Origin: Guillardia theta CCMP2712
Taxonomy: Eukaryota > Cryptophyceae > Pyrenomonadales > Geminigeraceae
Reading direction: 5' to 3'
Assembly (NCBI RefSeq): GCF_000315625.1
Contig: NW_005434662.1
Coordinates: 643,479-707,478, forward strand
DNA: 64,000 bases
Positions 49,101 through 58,663 of this stretch are shown in pieces. The notes below the pieces were generated by a model, which did no database searches, had not been told where the DNA came from, and worked only from the letters and a program-made list of their open reading frames with translations. A program made the position numbers and the translations under genes. Each line of letters opens with the position of its first letter. Within the stretch, counting starts at the first letter, position 1.

Positions 49101-51548
49101 ATGAAGAATGGGAAATCAAGGCTCACCACGACCTTAAGCACCAAGTATGAAAATTGCATGATCGAGATTGCCAGCACCTGAACCAGTCTTGCAGGTTTCC
49201 TTCCAAGTATCGCATTTTGATCACAGGAACGCCGCTGCAGAACAACCTGAATGAGCTGTGGTCGTTGCTCAACTTCCTTCTCCCTGATATCTTCCGGCAC
49301 GACTCTAACTTCGAAGAATGGTTCAACTCTGGAGACATCATGGGGGCCACGGGGGACACGAATGAAATGGATGAAGAGGAGCGTCTCCTGTTGATAGATC
49401 GATTGCACCAGGTGACTCGCTGCTCTCTTTGATTTGGAGAGAGTCGTTGTGTGAAAATCTTTCATCAGGTCCTCCGTCCTTTCCTCCTCCGAAGGTTGAA
49501 AAGTGAAGTTGAAGGAGAGCTGAAGCCAAAGGTGGAGAAGGTGATCAAGTGCAATATGTCTGCGTGCCAGTGGCGCCTGTACAGTGGGATAAGAGAAAAC
49601 GGCATCGTTGCGCTTCAGCCCTCAGACGGGACCCAGCCGACAAAGAAGAAGACGGCAACCAATATCATGATGGAGCTTCGAAAAGCTTGCAATCATCCTT
49701 ATCTCTTCTGGTACGATCAACGACCTGAGAGATTCTGCTCAGGCAAGCATTGCCACTAGTGAGATTTCTTCTCCCCTGACCTTTCTTTCTCGTTCCACAG
49801 AGTTGGTTCGTTCGTCCGGAAAATTCGAGCTCCTTTACCGCATGCTTCCGAAGTTGAGGAGCACGGGGCATCGAGTCCTCGTCTTCTGCCAGATGACCAG
49901 GCTAATGGACATCCTGGGAGACTTTCTCAAGGCGTGCGGCCACAGGTACCTCCGCTTGGATGGGAGCACAGACTCGCAACGAAGAGGAGAGCTGATTGAG
50001 ATCTTTAACTCTCCTGAGTCCCCCTACGCGATCTTCATCCTCAGTACCAGGGCCGGAGGCCTAGGTCTCAATCTGCCAGCTGCCGATACCGTGATCATCT
50101 TCGATAGCGACTGGAACCCGCAGATGGACATGCAGGCACAAGATCGTGCGCACCGCATCGGGCAGACGAGAGAGGTTCGCGTGCTCCGGTTGACCTGCGC
50201 CAACACATTGGAGGAAGACATTCTTGAGAAGGCTACTTACAAGAAGGAGCTAGGAGGAGCAGCAATAGACGGAGGAATGTTCAACGAAAAGGCTACTGTA
50301 GAGGATCGTCACGAATTTCTCCGGAAGATCTTCAGTAGGGCAACGAACACAACTAAGGCCGACGTACTGTCCAAGGAGGCGATGAATCAAGAGCTTGCAA
50401 GGGATGAGATGGAGTTCAGGATGTTCCAGGAGCATGACCATGAGCTACAGAGTCGCTCGAGTCAGCCGGACCTGATGACGGAAGATGAAGTGCCGTCGTG
50501 GCTCAAATATGAAGAGGACGATAAGACTTCTGCGAGCAGGAAGAAGGAGCTGGAGAGGGCCGAGAAAGCTTCACGCAAGAGCAGGATGCGGAAGACTGCG
50601 AGCTACAAGGAGGAGGACATCTCTCACAGCAGCGACGTGGACTCTTCGGACGAGGACACCATCGCCGTTGTAAAGGAACGAGGACGAGGACGTTCCAAGA
50701 GAAAGAATCAAGAGCTGGACAGCGACAACTCTGATGATGAATCCAACCTCGGGGAAGAAGAGAAGACTCCATCCAAGGCTAAGGCAACCCCTAAAGCTGC
50801 ACCTGCCGCACAGCCAGTGGACCACAACAAGGATTACTGTGAGCTGTGCAGGGACGGCGGCAATCTCATCTGCTGTGACTTCTGTGACTGTGCATACCAC
50901 GAGCAGTGCTTGAGGGTCAACGCCAACGACCTTCCTGAGCTCTACAAGTGCCCCAAGTGCACAGGAGACTTCAATCGCCTCAAGGAGGAGTACCTAAGCA
51001 AGCCGCAATGTAGCATCTTCGACACGGACTTCTGCGATGTCTGCGGCTTCGGGTCTGACCCTGCCAACCCTCTCTTCAACTGCAAGAAGTGTATCCGCTC
51101 GTTCCACTCGTACTGCTCAGGGTTCGACGACGAGATCGACGTCAAGGAGTGGACATGCGCCGTCTGCTTGAAGCGAGATCGTGAGCTGCTCACATGGAGC
51201 CGAATCGTTCTGCCTCCAGATGATCTGCCTGAAGTAGAAGGGATTTTTGCCGAGCACAAGAAACCACAACCTGAGGCTCCACCACCGGCCGCCACCATCC
51301 CGGAACCCAAGGAAACGCAAGCCCCGGTTGAGGCGTCGAGAGGGAGAGGAAGGGGAAGAGGGAGAGGGAGAGGAAGGGGAAGGCCGCCACTGGTGGCGCC
51401 AGAGGCGAATGGTGATGAAGGAAGGAAGCGCTCAAGGGGAAGACGGTCTGAGGGAGCAGAAGGGATAGATGGAGAATCTGTGGACGGAGCAAATTCACGA
51501 GCAGATGAGAGCGAGGGGAGCCAACCACGGAAGCGCAGGAGAGGATGA
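46159..51548 (+). CDS. Snf2/Brahma-type chromatin remodelling ATPase with two PHD fingers
   Basis: Catalytic subunit of a SWI/SNF-like complex. The N-terminal part (46159 to about 46910) is Met/Pro/Gln/Ala-rich and less certain. A QLQ-like stretch ([20 protein letters not shown]) follows, then an HSA/post-HSA region ([40 protein letters not shown]) that marks the Snf2/Brm branch. The ATPase has motif [65 protein letters not shown] and [13 protein letters not shown]. After a Snf2-like linker there are two C4HC3 PHD fingers: [20 protein letters not shown] to CPKC (about 50840-50960), and [20 protein letters not shown] to CAVC (about 51031-51170). A (RG)n basic tail and TGA at 51548 end it. No bromodomain is found. 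The intron at 49743-49800 uses a GC-AG pair. Confidence 0.9.
49743..49800 (+). other. GC-AG intron in the Snf2-like gene
   Basis: The exon ends TCTGCTCAG and the intron begins GCAAGC and ends CCACAG. Joining 49742 to 49801 keeps the frame ([17 protein letters not shown]) across the conserved Snf2 region, whereas reading on meets a stop after GKHCH. No GT donor fits the phase. Confidence 0.7.
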
Positions 51549-51726
51549 ATGAGCATGACGCAAGTGCACATTGTGTTGTTTACATTGTTGTCGTTTCATT
51601 GGTTGTGTTGAGATAATATCATTCCTACTGTTGTCTGTGAGAATCATCATTGAATGTCGTTAAGTTAGTCTAGGTGTCCCTATCAGTGTACAACCTCGCA
51701 AGATTTGGAACTCCTCACGAGATGGG
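51549..51726. other. tail-to-tail spacer
   Basis: AT-richer 3' UTR sequence between convergent stops at 51548 and 51727. No gene. Confidence 0.6.
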
Positions 51727-52793
51727 CTACGGACTGTACTGCTCCTGACCAAACTGATCATGAGAGCTTCCGTCTCCCCCAGCCATCTTCTCTTGTGGTG
51801 TCGTTGCCTCTGATCCATCAAGGGGCGAAGGATGTGCTAGTTCAACGACAAAGATGGAGTTTCCCATTTCAACTTCATCCCTCAACTCCAGCTGTACAGG
51901 AGCTTCTTTCGTCAATGCTCGCTGTACCCCTTTCTGTGACGAGATTTCAGACTTGACAGAAGATTTAGAGGGAGAGGACGTCACAGAGCAGGGAAGGGAA
52001 ATTTGGAAAAAGTTTTCAGACCTGTCGAATAAATGTGCCATTGATACTCCCGAGGTCCGTTAGCCAGAATCTTCTATCCTTGTAGCGAATCTGACCATGA
52101 CTCCTCGAAACCATCTCATCCTTTCCATGCACGAGTCAGATGCTTCAAGTTTGAAAAGGAGCAGGGCTCACCTGAAGTATGCAGATGTCGTTCTTTCTTG
52201 ATCTGCCGATCGATATCATCTTTCCATTTGGAACCTGAGACAGAGGTTGAGGAAACAAAGCTGAGACAAGGGCTAAATACCTTGATAACATTCCCCAATC
52301 GTGGACCACTGGTAAAATGCAGCTCGATCTCAAACCCCAACATTTTTCTATAAAGTGCTTGAAAGTATGGCACGCAAGTCCGGTCCACCACGTTCTCATA
52401 TGCATTGATCAGTTCTTCAGCATCATCCCCGAAATCCTTGTAGCAGTTGTTCTTCCATATCAAATCACAAGAGCACAACCTTCGTTGCCGATGATTGACT
52501 TGTGAAGCCAGGGCAAGATCGCTAATTGACAAATTTTGTAGAATGTGAATATAGACATCATCTGGGATGGTTGAAAACAAAGAATTGTCGACTTGCAGGC
52601 TTGAGCGTTCCCGAGAATCATCGATCACAGAGCTTCGAGACTGCAACGGACTGTGGTAGATCAGCTCCAAGGACTCAAAATTTCGTTTCTTTGTTCGGAA
52701 AGAATCCTCAGAAATCAAAGGTGTGTTAAGAGAAATTTCTGAGCGTCTTGCTGCACCATGGCCTTCATTCTGAGATACACCACTTTCACTCAT
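51727..52793 (-). CDS. F-box protein with C-terminal FHA domain
   Basis: Four phase-0 exons give 299 residues: 52793-52281, 52234-52172, 52120-52022 and 51951-51727. Exon 1 starts MSESGVSQNEGHGAARRSEI and carries an F-box at about residues 75-120 (STIPDDVYIHILQNLSISDL, then RLCSCDLIWKNNCYKDF). Joining exons 1-4 assembles an FHA domain: the end of exon 1 (SGPRLGNVIK), exon 2 (NGKMISIGRSRKNDICI), exon 3 (VSRSHGQIRYKDRRFWLTDL, then SINGTFI) and exon 4 (ELRDEVEMGNSIFVVEL). The phosphothreonine-binding residues are present: GRS, SRSH and NGT. The F-box should bind Skp1 in an SCF ubiquitin ligase, while the FHA domain would select phosphorylated substrates. It converges on the Snf2-like gene. Confidence 0.85.
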
Positions 52794-54478
52794 GATGACA
52801 ATATCAACACACCTACAAAAAAGGGGATCAGTACACGATCTTCATGGATCTCGTAAGCGTCCAGCGCAATGGAAATTCAAGTTTTATGAAAATTATGCAC
52901 ACTCAACGGAATGTAGAGTTCAAAAAGCAGCAGGGAATAATAATCTATTGTCTGTTTCGCAATATGATTTCGTCACCTACACTCTCTTTCATCTTTTGCA
53001 AATTACCGTTAAACAAGGTCCAACGTCTAAATCCTAAATCTGCACCGAACAATTCTCAGACTAAGAGAATCCCTTACCCCTTCTCTTTAGGACAATTCCA
53101 ATCTGTTTGCATTATGCTTTCAAAGATTTCTCACGTTCATAATATTTTCTTTTCTCGTCCTTTCCTCATACCACACTACCTCAAACGGCTTTTTCTGGTG
53201 TATTCCATCTACTCTTGTCACATGGATTGCATGCTCATTGATTCTTTTTTCCTTAAGATCATTTCTAATTGCTTCTGCCCTGTCTCTGCAACAAGCTTTG
53301 ACTCGCTTTGTCTCTTTCGATCTGTTATCATCCTTGACCCGGAAACCTGGACAAGTACCTTGAATCCTCCACCTGTCCCATTACGCAGTGGTGCCCCCTC
53401 CTTACTGCTCCATCTGTCCCTTTCCCGCTTTCTATCATTCTACTCGATATAATCGTGCCTTCTCCTCCTCCTCCACTTCTTCCCCTCCCACTCCCCCATC
53501 GCACTCAGCACATCTTTGCTTTCCTGCATTGACCCCTAAACCCTCTCACCAGCACCCTCCAAAACACCCACCCACCTCCCTTGCCCCACCCCTATTTCTG
53601 AATTGCCTTGTCGAGCAGGCCGTGCCGTTACCCACCCAAATTTTCACACACCCCTTCTGTTCCCACAAATAACCCCACCCTTTTCTGCAAGATTGAAGTA
53701 CCCAAACGACCATTCACCCCATTCTTTACTACAGTTTGACTACCCTACCAGGAAATTACGTTGGAACTCACCACCCACCCAGGCTCAAGAGTACCTCTAC
53801 TAATCCTACCAATGTGCCCCTAATGTGATTGTCAAGTAGGGTATATACCCCTACCCCCAATTGAGGAAACAGGCCCTACCCCGTTTCATCAGACGCGATC
53901 GTCAATGGGCTTCAATCGGCAGTACCCCCTTTTGGAGCCATGTTTGCAGGGTTAAGAGACTGACCGGTGCTACCAATCTGTATCCCACCCTATCTCTCAA
54001 CATCCACCCCACCCCATTGAAAACTTGACTACCTACCCTCCATTCTCTACTACCCCCACCGGTCCACATCGCCAACCTTCAGTGTGCTGCGAGTAGGGCT
54101 TGAACCATTTCAAGACTCTGTACCCAGAAATTGACCCACAAATGAGGGGGTGAGGGTGGTACCCCATCCCTCAGCTGCTTTGATAAGGTACCGTTGGAGG
54201 GTCCTCACCGAGAAAAGGTATGGGGTACTTGTACACCGGTACTATGATCTTCTATTGAGAGGGTAGGGGGTATCTTGCAATGGACGGTTACAGGACGCCC
54301 GTTCAAAATTTGATTCCGTTAGTCTGAAACGGCAACTCAGCAGTACGGTTCTTCTTTACTCAAAGTTAAGTTAATCTTTCGGGGACACAGGGCCCCTTGA
54401 GTGGGGCCCAAATCCCCCCAAAGGGCCCTGATTTGAAGACCCTCATACAGCATCTTCCGAAACGGAGAGGGCGCGAAA
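52794..54478. repeat. intergenic DNA with CCCTACC-type islands
   Basis: No supported exon. From about 53400 to 54320 the strand is rich in CACCC, CTACCC and TACCCC words with occasional reverse complements (GGGTATATACCC near 53839). The first 600 bp are AT-rich and featureless, apart from hydrophobic chance frames. Confidence 0.4.
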
Positions 54479-54979
54479 ATGGTGGCATACGAAAGAGGAG
54501 GACGGGCACGTTCCGTTGATGAAAACCGCACAAGAAGAGACCCATCCATTGCTGAGATAAGACAACTTGAAGATGACAAAATCTGGGAAATCGCCGTTTT
54601 GTTATCGAAAAGCATGTGCTGCAAACAATTTATGAAAGTGCTTGCAGGCATGTCGCGCAGTGTGAAACGGTTGTATGAAGGACTAGAATTGAATCATAGG
54701 TACCTAATCGAACTTCAGATAGTGAAAACTGGATCATCAGAGCTATATTCATTGTTTTTTGTGCGATCGAAATCAGCAAATTCACAAAATTTGCTTTTTT
54801 CTGCATATTTTGATGTGGCGTTTGGGGAAGATTTCACGGGGAGCGGTGAAGTCTGGGTTGTTTTGGTATTTCATGGACACCCCTCCAATAGACAGTTGGT
54901 TTGGAGACGGATTGAGCTGCCGTGCCGGAGGAATCTTCGAGTTTGTGCTGTGGAAGGAAATTCACAATTTGCTATGTAG
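54479..54979 (+). CDS. possible 166-residue hypothetical protein
   Basis: An intronless frame starting MVAYERGGRARSVDENRTRR, with a plausible helical N-terminal half (EIRQLEDDKIWEIAVLLSKS) and a hydrophobic middle. No domain is recognised. The base composition equals the surrounding non-coding DNA, so it may be a chance frame or a decayed gene. Confidence 0.25.
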   Translation: MVAYERGGRARSVDENRTRRDPSIAEIRQLEDDKIWEIAVLLSKSMCCKQFMKVLAGMSRSVKRLYEGLELNHRYLIELQIVKTGSSELYSLFFVRSKSANSQNLLFSAYFDVAFGEDFTGSGEVWVVLVFHGHPSNRQLVWRRIELPCRRNLRVCAVEGNSQFAM

Positions 54980-56803
54980 TCCTCGCTAGTTCTGTCATGC
55001 TCATCAAGTAGGCATCTAAAAACGAGTTGAACCTAACGTCAGTGTCATGACGATATCAACCGTCAATGAATGTGGTACTTGGAAGCCTTTGTTTACACAT
55101 GGATAATTCATATTGAGGTGAGAATATGATGCTTTCATGGGCTCGCGAATGTTGGTGTTGATACGAGTGCAGGAATGTTGGAACTGAGGTTTGCCCAGGC
55201 TTTTCATGTAGGAAACTCCAGTTGTTCACTCGGATATTCATTGCTCGACTCATGGAACTCGATTTAGGCATCTGGAACTCAGTTCGTATCTGAAAGAAAG
55301 CTGCTATCACAGCAAACATGGAGATAATACTCCACTTCCACGCTTGAATTTCGAACAGTATTCTTGAAACTTGTGAAGAAACTTGTCAATCCCAATGATG
55401 AACACCTAAAACTATGTCTACCATTGCAGTTTGATGCGTGGAGTAGACTTTCTGTGACAGAGCCGCCGAGTTTGAACGCGGACAGGTGTTTTATTCAGAC
55501 CTCGCGTCAAACTTGGTTGCAGAAGGTGAAAAAGAGGCCCCTTCCAAATCATGCATTTGCGGACGCAATTGATCATGAACCACCAACGCAACCATCTAGA
55601 ATACAAAGGTGATCACCTCTTGTATGATTCTGATTCAGATTTTCTTAAATTCTTTGACGTTCCATGTTGTCACTCTAGCATAATTGCAAGTATGTGTCGA
55701 AGAGGGGAGGTCAACGAAATAGTTTCGTAATGCAAAATTGAAGCATTTTCCCATTGTCGAGGCTCGTGATGCTTTGCATGTGCTTCCTTGAGATGATTGA
55801 AGATGGTTGCTCTCTGGTTTTGGTTCATAAATGTGGAAACAAAATCATGAACAATGTAAACCGATCCAATGTTGGAAATTCACATTTAGCAGACAATCCC
55901 AACAAAATCATGAGCGAGAAATACAAACAAGGTACAATACGCAAGAGAATGAAAGGAATTGTCAGTCATAGATATAGATTTCGAGATCATAAGGGTTTGA
56001 GCGTTGTGCAGCTTCATGATTCCAGTCTATTCACACTGACATTCGGTCTGAATTCGTTGTGTCAGGAATTTACAAGCAGAAAAACTGTATAAAAAGTCCA
56101 TTTGTCGTTGTGTAATAAGCCTACACTCAACTATCTCTGACTTGGACAGGTTCAACAGAGTGTAAAACATCGGTTCAGGTGGGGATTAGTGCACTTGAAT
56201 GATCTTTCATCGCATTCAGAATGTAGAGAAGAAAATGCAGTACGAATCGACAATGATTACCGATGACAAAAAGAACTGTTGAATCAGTTTGATGAACTTC
56301 GACATGCTTGCAATATATTCATAATATGAAAATGCAATCGAATGAAGTGTTCAACACACTCAACATGCTTCCATTGCCATCTTTGGGTTTAGGGTTCATG
56401 AGTTTGGCGAGGCGACCAAATCACATTTTCATATTACAACATGATGAATAACTCATGATGTTACAACTTTCTCGTGAGTCATATACTTTTAGAATGATCT
56501 TGGTTGTGATTCAAGTGCAAGAAACATGTTAAAATATCAAGCTACATCCTCATCATCAGCTTTCCTGCGACTACCGCGCGCCATTGTTCGGCAGTAAATA
56601 GACCCCCACCACATCTCCAAATACCCCTACCCTATACTTTGACTGCTTTGTGCTTTGAAGCAACCGGGACAAATCAAAAAGCGATGGACCCCTACCCTAT
56701 TAATTTCCCTAACCCTAAGAAAACTTGCCGAAAATCAAGAAAACGGCAAAAATCAAGGTCTGCAATTTGTGTCCCCGAAAGATTAAAAGCCTCGGCGGGC
56801 CTG
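54980..56803. other. AT-rich intergenic region
   Basis: Frames here are short (up to 112 codons at 55754-56092), without domains and of local non-coding composition. Near 56615-56720 there are a few CCCTACCCTA and CCCTAACCCTAAG words. No supported gene. Confidence 0.4.
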
Positions 56804-56968
56804 TCGGAAGAAGGACTGCCGCAGTCACCGCCGGCCGCGACTGCCGCAGTGCTGGGGCCGACGCCGGGGCCGCGGGCGGGAGCCGAAGCGCGGCGACTCG
56901 ATGAAGTCGAGGCAAGAGCACCAGGAGATCCTCCGGCACGACGGGGTCCAAGGGCGAGTCCGGCATGA
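56804..56968 (-). pseudogene. relic of an RWP-RK gene
   Basis: Matches two separated parts of the RWP-RK gene at 58841-59515. One part is the linker from the 'aagaaggactg' word (compare 59115) to 'gggagccgaagcgcggcga' (compare 59156). The other is the acidic segment with 'ggcacgacggggtccaaggg' (compare 59336). About 130 bp between them are missing, the RWP-RK helices are absent, and the frame is broken. It is a deletion copy in the same orientation as copies 1 and 2. Confidence 0.75.
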
Positions 56969-57084
56969 CTTTCGCCAACTTGCAATTTGCTGCTCCGGGC
57001 CTGCGCGGTTGGGGTTGAGGCTCATGACTCAGTGAAATACTGGTCGCGATTTTTGACGGTCATTTCCAGCCCACGTGCCGACAG

Positions 57085-57603
57085 GGGGAGGAGGGGGGGG
57101 CTAACTGGAACTTGACGCTCCAGGACAGGCAGACGTTTGCCGGGAAGGCGAGGCTGCACGGGGTGAAGTATCAGGCTTGCGTCTTCCCCAATGGGATGTG
57201 CTGCGTGTGGGGGCCTTGGAGGGGTCTGAACACGATGCAACAACGTTTTCACGGTCTGGCGTTCTTGACACTTTGCGGGAGGTGTCAGCGGAGGAGGGGA
57301 TGGACTTCTGCGGCTTTGGGGATCCTTCACCGCTTCATGCAGCGCATCTTGAAGGCTCCAGGAGAAGGGGAGCTCACGCGCCTGCAGAGGAGGTACAACG
57401 CCCTCAGATTAACGCCCTCATGGGGCGTTAATCTGCGTTTGGGGAGCCAGCGGGTTGGGAAGCTCTTTCCTCTGGCGAAGTTCCACTTCAACCTCCACAC
57501 TCTGCTTTACGGGAACCAGACAACTGTATACTTCGAAGGGGAGCAGATGTTGTTGGGTGTGTCTGTGGAGGATCATATCTCGTTGGCAGATGAGTTTCAA
57601 TAA
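57085..57603 (+). pseudogene. Harbinger-like (DDE_Tnp_4) transposase fragment, frameshifted
   Basis: The stretch FAGKARLHGVKYQACVFPNG fits the core strand of HARBI1-like transposases ('ysgkkr.hgvkyqaiv.pdG'). The following 'GP.eGs.HDa' continues only in the next frame (ALEGSEHDATTFSRSGVLDT, from about 57200). GFGDPS (about 57318) fits the 'gD.aYp' site. The original frame is needed again for ILKAPGEGELTRLQRRYNA and VGKLFPLAKFHFNLHTLLYG. At least two frame changes therefore separate conserved blocks. The N-terminal part of the catalytic domain is missing. A hairpin of 12-bp arms at 57406-57434 sits where the third catalytic region is expected. It is not functional as it stands. Confidence 0.65.
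57406..57434. repeat. perfect 12-bp inverted repeat with adjoining direct repeat
   Basis: AGATTAACGCCC, a 5-nt loop, then GGGCGTTAATCT. The word AACGCCCTCA also occurs twice in direct order (57398 and 57411). It may be a small fold-back or footprint inside the transposase relic. Confidence 0.8.
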
Positions 57604-57621
57604 AAAACCCTTACTCGCGCG

Positions 57622-58518
57622 CTAGTCGTCCTCCAGCAGCTTCATCAGACCACGTGGGAGGTACACACCCTTCTCCTGGGCAGCCACAAAGGCGTTGATC
57701 GCAGCGGCTACCTCCTTGGTGCGAGCAGCTTGCGCATTCATCTTGGCTGCACGGGCCATCAGGATTTGTGCCTTCCAAAACTGCTCAAGAACTGCTATGT
57801 CATTTGCCAGTGAGGACTCCAGCACATTGCACAGGCGGTCTTGCTGACCGAGCACCAACGCAACACGGTCGCTGGACAGGCTGCGGCTGTTGTGGTTGGG
57901 CCCTTTCCTGTTGGGATGGAGAGCTGGATCCTGCTTGGCGCGCTTCTGCAGACCGCCTGAGGTGCCACGCCCATAGCTGCCTCCCTCTTCCTCCAACCAC
58001 TCCTCAGCCTGTGCAGCGTTGTTATAACCACGGCGTTTAGCTGTGGTCTCCATAGCCTCCAGCAGCCTCTTCCTCGCGTTCTTCTGCATCCCCTCAGCAT
58101 CTCTCTTCTCCCACTCCTTCCTGTCTTTCATCGCCCTCATCCTCCCGGCCAGATCGAGAATGAGCTTGTGCATCTCTGAGAGTTCCCCGTCACCATTCTG
58201 CCACAGCCTCACCCACTTTTCCTCCCCTCCGTTAGCGATTTCCTCAGCTCGTTTCTCAATCTTGCGCCATTTGTCCTTCAAGGTGTTCAACATGAGCTGC
58301 CCTGCAAACATAGGATGCCCGTTGAGCATCTCCTGAACCTGCTTCATCGTCTTCTCCTTCTTCACCTCGTCAAATATGGCTCCATCGTGGAATTGCATGA
58401 CGCATTGTAAGATGATCTCCAGCTTGCGTTGTTCCCCATCCCCCTGAGGTCCTTCAACGTCTGTTCCAACTCGTGGTGGAGCGCCGATGGGGTCTTCAGC
58501 CTCCACAGGTTGCTCCAT
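57622..58518 (-). CDS. SANT/Myb-like DNA-binding protein of a Harbinger-like element
   Basis: An intact intronless frame of 298 residues. The upstream in-frame extension is compositionally odd, so I take MEQPVEAEDPIGAPPRVGTD at 58518 as the start. Residues about 40-120 form a helical domain (KLEIILQCVMQFHDGAIFDE, then MLNTLKDKWRKIEKRAEEIA) that resembles the Myb/SANT-like or trihelix domain of the second protein of PIF/Harbinger elements. That protein binds the transposon ends and helps bring in the transposase. A Lys/Arg-rich linker and a C-terminal helical region (VLESSLANDIAVLEQFWKAQ) follow. It converges with the transposase relic 18 bp away. The frame is intact although the transposase is broken, so it may be recently inactivated or domesticated. 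Confidence 0.6.
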   Translation of the reverse strand: MEQPVEAEDPIGAPPRVGTDVEGPQGDGEQRKLEIILQCVMQFHDGAIFDEVKKEKTMKQVQEMLNGHPMFAGQLMLNTLKDKWRKIEKRAEEIANGGEEKWVRLWQNGDGELSEMHKLILDLAGRMRAMKDRKEWEKRDAEGMQKNARKRLLEAMETTAKRRGYNNAAQAEEWLEEEGGSYGRGTSGGLQKRAKQDPALHPNRKGPNHNSRSLSSDRVALVLGQQDRLCNVLESSLANDIAVLEQFWKAQILMARAAKMNAQAARTKEVAAAINAFVAAQEKGVYLPRGLMKLLEDD

Positions 58519-58663
58519 GGTAGCTGCGCGCGCGATTGGTGGGGAAAGGGCGAGGGCAGAATTTGAATAATAATAATACCTACAATTGCAATTCACAATA
58601 TAAGAAAAGGCGTGTTCGGTACGCCAATTAGAGGTGGCAACCTGTGATGTGCAAATGTACTGT

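Larger units (their letters stand above)
56990..58640. mobile_element. PIF/Harbinger-like element, probably degenerate
   Basis: A decayed DDE-type transposase and a convergent SANT/Myb-like gene lie 18 bp apart, the two-gene layout known for PIF/Harbinger transposons. The element lies between an RWP-RK relic and an RWP-RK gene. Outer limits are guesses. I could not identify terminal inverted repeats or a 3-bp target duplication by eye. Confidence 0.5.

Noticed and set aside
55754-56092. 112-codon plus frame in AT-rich DNA
   Set aside because: No domain, no neighbouring exon, composition equal to flanks.
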